Below, in pieces: positions 58,390 through 64,000 of a stretch of 64,000 bases of DNA (its first letter is position 1; each line of letters begins with the position of its first letter). The DNA comes from Cristatella mucedo. Lineage: Eukaryota > Bryozoa > Phylactolaemata > Cristatellidae. The notes below the pieces were generated by a model. That model saw only the letters and a program-made list of their open reading frames with translations. It was not told where the DNA came from and ran no database searches. Both the position numbers and the translations under genes were made by a program. The stretch is from positions 1-64,000 of the forward strand of contig WPIO01000210.1 in assembly GCA_009760855.2 (NCBI GenBank), read 5' to 3'.

Positions 58390-60535
58390 GGCCACGGCCA
58401 CGCCCACAATGCCGTTCTGCCCCAGCCGGACTCACAAGCACCACTTTGCAGGGCCAGCGGGTGCTCTGCGTAATACCTCACCATGCAGCTGGTCAGTATC
58501 GGCTGACTAAGCTGGATTTAATTGCAACGGGTCAGCTGTGGTCACCTGACCTGCTAGCCCTGCAACCGCGAACTTTCTGCTTGTGTGTCGGCCTGTTCGA
58601 ACGCAATCCACTCACTCTCTCTCTCTCCCCTTTTTCTCTCTTTTCCTTCTCTCCGCACGTTCTCTGAGCTGCATCCTCGACGGCTACTACGAACGTAAGT
58701 ACGCTCGCACACTTGTGTTGTTTGCATACGATACAATACAGCCCTGCGTCGTCATCGCCATAACTCGCTGGCGGGCTTCATTCTTCGTCACACCGCCATC
58801 GCGGGCCCGAGCCCTTACACATTGGTAAACCTGACGATTCGAACATGCAACCTTGCTCGACCGAAAACAAATCTGCGTGAATACGCAACTCCGAAACCGA
58901 CCACCAACAACTCGACTACAAAACATCGTGACGACCCAACCACGACCAACCGGTCGCCATTCACTACTGCAGGGCCACTCGGTGCTCGTCGGCAACGCTC
59001 CCTTCTACATGTGTGCGGTCGGCTCCGTCTCTACGCCACCCGCCGCCGACCAGTTGCTGTTCGGCTCCGACTACGCCATCACTACATCCTTATTAGAGAC
59101 GCTCGCCCGATCGTAGGTCCTTCACGGCTACTACGCTGCCTCCTACCGCTGCCGACCACAAGGCCTCGAATGACAACTCAACCGCCCTCGGCTTCATGAT
59201 AGCCTCTACCGTGCTTGACGTTCCCGTTCGTGACTACTTCACCGCGTTTGTTTCAGTCGCCAGTCTCTCGCCTCACGACTGGGGGCGGGGTTGACCAAAT
59301 GTGGGCGTTGCCACGCCCACAACGCGTTTCAGCCCCAGCCAGACTCGCACCAGTCCGCCGTGCCAACGTTGCGCTGAACACTGCCTCTTTAGGTGAAGCA
59401 GTTGGACAATGTCGGCTGAATAAGCTGGATTTAATTGCAATGGGTCAACTGCGTTTGCATGACTTCCTAGTTTTGCAGCAATGAACTTTCTGCCTGTGCG
59501 TCGGCCTGTACCCACTCTGCACTGGGGCAGCTCTCAGCTTTAGCCGCGATGGGAGCCCTTGCCTTAGTGGGGTCGACTAGGGCGCCTAGTACAGACCCCG
59601 CTCCTGACCCACCTAGCTCAGGTTAGAATGGAGCTTTATGCAGGCGATGCGGTTAGGAGATGGAGCGACTAATGTGCTTGTCTTCGCGGGTTCGACTAGG
59701 ACTCCTAGTACAGGCCCGGCTCCTGGTCTACCCGCTAAAGTTAGAATGAAGCCTGGTGCATACCGTGCGGTCAGGATGTGCACCGACTAATATGCTGAAG
59801 TAGAAATAGCAGCTACGCGCGAGGTCAGGAGTTTAGAGGAGAGAGAATATAATGGGACGACTGACAGAGCTCGGGGCTGCAGCCAGGGTAGTCGATGCGA
59901 GACTACGCTTTGAGAGAGCACGAGAGACGAACCTACGGCGACGAACAGCTAAGTGCAACTTAAACTGCGCAGTTGTGTTCTGCTGGCTACTCAGTTAGCT
60001 GCTCGTATCTTGAGGTGCTGTAGTGGTCCGCCTTCGGGGTTGGGACAATAGCTTGCGACGCGCGCATAGGATAGTTTATTATACGCGGGCTTCGGGAATT
60101 CGTGCAGATAACTCTGCCGGTCCGGTGCGCGCCGCGTAAAGCGCTTGCGCCGGCGCGTAACCACTACTAGAAGGCCCACAATAAACTATTGCTTTCGGCA
60201 CCCAGTTGTGGCCGCTTGTGTTTTAACCACACTGCAGCGCTGCACTACACTGTCGACCGATAGAGAGTCGGGGACGAGCATCTGCACGGTTACAACTCTA
60301 TCAACTTTCTCTCTCCCTTTTCTCTTACTCTCATATCTACTGGCTCTCCTGAGCTGCTTACGCGACGGCTACTACCGCTACATCCGCATGTACGCTCGCT
60401 CGCTTGAGCTGCCTGCGTACGTTGCAATACAGCCGTCGTTGTCACCACAACACCTCACTTACGGGGGGGGGCAACGTTTATCTTCGTCGCCATCGTGAGC
60501 ACGAGCCCGTACATTACCGGTAACCACATTACAGC
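58390..60535 (+). mobile_element. R element, copy 2, split by an LTR
   Basis: A terminal part (58390 to about 58820) recurs after an interior of about 480 bases at about 59298-59517 plus 60295 to about 60515, in the same orientation and with nearly the same length (about 430-440 bases). Shared landmarks are ccacgcccacaa, agccggactca, the cagtatcggctgactaagct segment, gaactttctgc, and gagctgc...cgacggctac. A G-rich run (ctgggggcgggg) precedes the second copy, as a polypurine tract would. This layout fits a miniature LTR element. It is broken, with no intact gene, and interrupted by a later LTR at 59518. Confidence 0.6.
59518..60294 (+). mobile_element. Solo LTR (fossil, type 2) nested in R
   Basis: Begins TGCACTGGGG, ends GGTTACA, and is flanked by ACTC on both sides (4-base target-site duplication). 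It contains two direct repeats of about 120 bases (about 59545-59780, each with ctagtacag and gttagaatg), a TATA-like stretch near 60072 and AATAAA at 60180-60185. Orientation is inferred from the AATAAA. No coding region. It is a different family from the 1.3-1.4 kb LTR and younger than the R copy it interrupts. Confidence 0.7.
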
Positions 60536-60590
60536 ATCTATAAAGTGCCTAGAAAGAGATCATGTTCTCTGAAGACGTTATACAAACTTA

Positions 60591-60592
<2 letters not shown>
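60536..60592 (+). mobile_element. LINE-B-type hairpin tail
   Basis: gtgcctagaaagagatcatg and ttctctgaagacg match the LINE-B tail. It may be the right-hand remainder of the LINE-B 3' UTR begun at 58320, with R inserted between. Confidence 0.55.

Positions 60593-60628
<36 letters not shown>
60593..60628. repeat. (TA)n microsatellite between two retroposon tails
   Basis: About 18 TA units lying exactly between the plus-strand LINE-B tail and the 3' end of a minus-strand S2. Confidence 0.9.
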
Positions 60629-60632
<4 letters not shown>

Positions 60633-60755
60633 CATTTATATAGCGCCCCAAGAGAACTTAATCTCTATTCAGGCGTTTCACATATGCCTTGTGGCTCGAG
60701 CCCACGACCTCAGTCAGACCTTAGTCCGGGCGACCACCTTAACCGCTAGACCATT
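60629..60755 (-). mobile_element. SINE S2
   Basis: In reverse: tctagcggttaaggtggtcg head, B-box-like GGGCTCGAGCC, tail gcctgaatagagattaagtt, and ggggcgctatataaatgaat end. Confidence 0.8.
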
Positions 60756-62127
60756 TTTAAAATATGTGCTTCCTTGCGAAACGACGGCGAAGCATCAAGG
60801 CTGGCAAAAGGCCGTGGCCATTTCAGCGTCGGGCACGAACACTACTTTAAAATCTAATGACGAACAAACCTGCAGCTCGTACGCACCAAGAATCCGGAGC
60901 TTCCGCTTCCGCCCGAGGTCACTCTCTGCACAGAACTAACGCTCTTTAAATCTCAGCTACAGGCACCTTCGGTCGGCTTTTCCTTTTTCCCAATGAAGCT
61001 GTCTTTATTTGCTCCCACTCTACACTCCGTGCTTTCATGTGCACGATTCGCTGTGCCAATAATAAACTTGCTAACTCAGAGGGTCACCATGATGAAGTGG
61101 TCATTTGCGTCAAATAATTTCGAGCGATTAAGGAGACTTAGCAGAGAGGTCATGCATTCAATCAGTATTGCATATTTTGTTATCTGTTTTTGCATGCATA
61201 TCGGTATTGACTGAGACGCTTAAAGAGATACAAATTGGTGAGCAGCCCCTTGAGCAAACTTTACGGGGAGAGCCTCCCAGGACAGAGTCTAAAGAATTCG
61301 TCACCACTGACAAGTTGATCAAGATATGGGTAGCCTACGATGGCAAGGTTGAAAAGACCATGAGTGGGTACAAGTAGGTCAGTGAGCGACGGGGGCCGCA
61401 TGCCGCCTCTAGCTGCCCCTCACGCCGACACTAGCTGGGTTTGTACGCAAAGCGTTCAATGGAGCATTAGCAAATGCCACATAGGTATAAGGCCCATCCA
61501 ATCGCGACCTCTTACCAAGGGTAAGGGAGCAGACCACATATAGAACCAAAGGTTGATGATAAAATCTGAGCTCATACTCATTGGAAACCCCAAGCATACG
61601 GCTGGACTAGGAGCTGTCGATGATAACGATTAATGTCAGTCACGAATTCATCAAGCAGATGCAAGTGAATTTCAGTATTCGATCCAAATTCATTATATTT
61701 GCGATTTCTTCTGCGTCCTCGCTTGCTAAGATCAGCCAAATAGTTTTTGCTGCACGACAGGTGTTCGCCATGTGCTTCAAATGGGTTGAAGTGTTCACGA
61801 AGGCTTTTTAAGACATATGCAGTGAGTCATAAATCGCAGCAGCATAATTCAAGTTTTGATCAGCTGACTGCAACGACACATGGCTGGCTGGGAATCGTGT
61901 GAGAACCTTTAACCAGAAAGCAGCCATTATGCCCCTCTCAAGGCAATGCATTCAATTGTGCAATCTTCCGATTTCTTGACATGTCTCCACCTTCTGGTTT
62001 CTCACTTTGTCATCTAAAATGTCCTCCGGAGCCTCAACAATCTCATCTAAGTCCTTCACAGGAGCATTAGCCGCACGACTCGTTGTGACCACCGTGTGTC
62101 CTGCAGTCTCTTTATTTAATTCATTTA
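60756..62127. other. Anonymous sequence
   Basis: A 69-codon frame (61168-61377) and a 63-codon frame (61620-61811) are unrecognised. A short LINE-A-like piece occurs at about 61548-61610 (gataaaatctgagctcatac). Confidence 0.35.
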
Positions 62128-62250
62128 GATATAATTAATTTATATAGTGCCTAAAGAGAACTTAATCTCTATTCAGGCGATTCAAATATGCCACGAGGAT
62201 CGAGCCCACGACCTCGGCCAGGCCTTAGTCGGGGCGAGCACATTAAATAC
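62128..62250 (-). mobile_element. SINE S2
   Basis: In reverse: gctcgccccgactaaggcct, B-box-like GGGCTCGATCC, and tail gcctgaatagagattaagtt. The head end is worn. Confidence 0.75.
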
Positions 62251-62569
62251 TTGGGGTTAGCTGGCCTTCAGTCTGTTCAAGCATGTCTTTAAGGATGGCC
62301 AAGCATGCTGTCGAACCAGAAAACAACGCGTGCAGCCGTTGGACAAAGTCAAAGAACGATGCTGCATCGACACAACAGGCTGCTGTGCACTGACCGAGCG
62401 AGGTTTAAAAATGGCTTGTTCAAGGAATGTAGCCGGTATGAGCACTTATCTGCCGTAGAAGGGCCGGTGTAGTCTACGTTTGCAGCTCATATTGCTGGCG
62501 TTATCATACTACTACACTTATGCATTCCTCGTACACATCAAAGTCCTCGACAGTCGTCAATGTTCACCG

Positions 62570-62703
62570 AGCTGGTTTGGTTCATTGGTTACGGCGCTCG
62601 CCCCGACCTGAGGTCGTGGGCTCGAGCCCTGAGGCATATGTGATTTGCCTGAATAGTAAATAACTTCTCATGGGGCGCTATATAAATAAATTATATTTAT
62701 TTA
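62570..62703 (+). mobile_element. SINE S2
   Basis: Head gagctggtttggttcattgg, then cgctcgccccgacc, B-box-like GGGCTCGAGCCC, and a tail with ggggcgctatataaataaat. It is in opposite orientation to the S2 320 bases upstream. Confidence 0.8.
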
Positions 62704-63107
62704 TAGTTAATCTTCCTTCCGCAGGTGTGCAGACACTGAAGCAAGTTATCTACAAGTTGTTCACCGTTGTTACCTTGCTGAGGTAGAACTGTAAGTGACC
62801 GTTCAACACGGCTCGATGGTAATACATAACGAATAATTACTGTCAGCTAATCTTAGTGTGTTTTATCAGACGCTAAATCCAATAAGATTGAGAATTAATT
62901 GGCAGACTAAACTTTGGTCTTAATCCTGTCGAGAACTGACAGGTCAATCGGCTGAATTAGTTGATTTCAGATGTTGGAAGACAGGTACGATTTGTGCCCT
63001 CGCCATATGTTAGCACGTATCTGCAAATATTTCGCCATGAAAGGATCAAATGTTGATGAAAGTTCAATTATTCCCAAATAACTGCCGTTACGGGCCAAGC
63101 CAATATC

Positions 63108-63335
63108 TTGTTATTGCCTCTAAAGACCAAACCGCGTTCAGATCAAAAAGAAACCGTTGGCAACCCGACTGGTGAGTTCGGCAGCGGAGGTCAATTTGGT
63201 AATAGCGCTTTCGTCACCGCGCTCTCAGAGGACATTCGGAAGCTGCTCGGCGCGGCGTGTGGGCTCGACGAGATGGCAACGTCTGAGGTTGTCGAAAAGG
63301 CTCGAGCGTTTTTCAGTTGCAAGGCTACGAGCTAA
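63108..63335 (+). CDS. Possible terminal exon, unrecognised product
   Basis: An open frame without an ATG at its left end (nominal start TTG). It ends with TAG... AGCTAA-type stop at 63333-63335. The translation contains NPTGEFGSGGQFGNSAFV, LSEDIRKLLGAACGLDEM and VVEKARAFFSCKATS, a balanced composition with an apparent helical segment. A CAAAAAG|AAACC junction could be a weak acceptor. I do not recognise the family, and no upstream exon can be shown. It could be chance. Confidence 0.25.
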   Translation: MLLPLKTKPRSDQKETVGNPTGEFGSGGQFGNSAFVTALSEDIRKLLGAACGLDEMATSEVVEKARAFFSCKATS

Positions 63336-63429
63336 GCGCTGTGGCACTGTAGTAGCTGGGACACTGGAAGCTAGAGGCACTCGACGGGGTCCACGAAGGT
63401 GCGTTTGCTTCACGCGCTAATGTAAGTGC

Positions 63430-64000
63430 CGGCACGTGACGCGTTCCTTGCCGCCCAATTCACTTTCTGCCTGTGCGTCAGGCCTGCACACATGCTATCC
63501 ACTCTCTGCTCTCTCTTAACACCTCGTGCTCCGGAGCAGCACGCACGACGGCTGGTGTATCATATAATATAGCCATCGTCGACAACGCCACGACTCGCTT
63601 GTGGGGGCTTTGCTCTTCGTCGCGCCGCCATCGCGCGCCCGCGAGCCCCTACAAATTGTTGAACCTGACGATTGACTCGAACACGCAACCTTACTCTACT
63701 TCAAACTCGGCGACAAACCAACAACCACCGACAGGTACGTTAGGCCCTTCACTACTACGCCGCCACTTGGCGATTGTCGGCGACGCTCCCCTCCACATGT
63801 GTGCTGTCGGCTACGTCTCTACGCCGCCCCCGACCAGGCGCTGTTCAGCTCCGACTACGCCGCCACTATGTGCTGTTTCGGAGACTCCTGCCTCAACGTG
63901 GGCGCTGCACGGCTACTAAGCCGCCGCCTAAGGCAGCCGACCACTGGGCCAAGTACCAGGCTCCAACTCGCCTGACATTTTCGTTCTCGCCTGTTCGCTG
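63430..64000 (+). mobile_element. R element, copy 3 (cut by the window end)
   Basis: Matches the terminal part (cactttctgcctgtgcgtca, gctccggagcagc) and the interior (gtcggcgacgctcccctcca, catgtgtgctgtcggctacg, ccgaccaggcgctgttcagc) of copies 1 and 2. It continues past the right edge, so a second terminal part cannot be checked. Broken, like the others. Confidence 0.65.

Overview
The window is eukaryotic, repeat-rich DNA and almost certainly comes from an invertebrate animal, probably a marine one. Genes are sparse, one has GT-AG introns and an AATAAA signal, there are no bacterial operons, and most of the recognisable sequence is retrotransposon debris. Two LINE families of the CR1/L2 (Jockey-group) type are called LINE-A and LINE-B here. 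LINE-B ends in a GCGC-stem hairpin and an (ATT)n tail. There are also two tRNA-like SINE families (S1, S2), three insertions that look like solo LTRs, a short LTR-flanked repeat family (R), and many (CT/GA)n, (TA)n and (GT)n arrays. The phylum cannot be fixed from the sequence alone.

Layout. Positions 1-6605 are AT-rich and hold a spliced plus-strand gene for a small, acidic, Ser/Asp-rich protein of about 267 residues. Its four best exons are joined by introns that are all phase 1, and a short fifth exon is proposed at the 5' end. From 6640 to 13700 there are R, LINE-A and LINE-B copies. From 13.7 to 27 kb the window alternates between CpG-rich blocks (15.0-16.7, 19.3-21.35, 22.9-24.2 and 25.6-26.8 kb), microsatellites and LINE or SINE insertions. 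One possible first coding exon lies at 20771. From 27.4 to 37.4 kb the sequence is mostly anonymous, with isolated SINEs and LINE tails. A LINE-B copy at 37.5-40.25 kb is split by a solo LTR, and a LINE-A 3' half follows at 40.85-41.7 kb.

The clearest protein gene is an intronless minus-strand ORF at 43110-44423. It encodes a 437-residue type II membrane protein that resembles the DUF1647-like glycosyltransferase-type family. From 44.6 to 56.6 kb there is a dense set of LINE-A, LINE-B and SINE copies, including a young LINE-B inserted into an older LINE-B. The last 7.5 kb hold an inverted copy of the same solo LTR, the R family (one copy split by a second LTR type), several S2 SINEs and one weak exon-like ORF.

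No genes here act together as a pathway. The coherent system in the window is the retroposon community. LINE-B and SINE S2 share a 3' hairpin tail, as expected if the LINE machinery mobilises the SINE. The pyrimidine run inside that tail appears to have seeded at least one long microsatellite. Boundaries of old repeats are good to about 10-30 bases, and family names are by sequence resemblance judged by eye.
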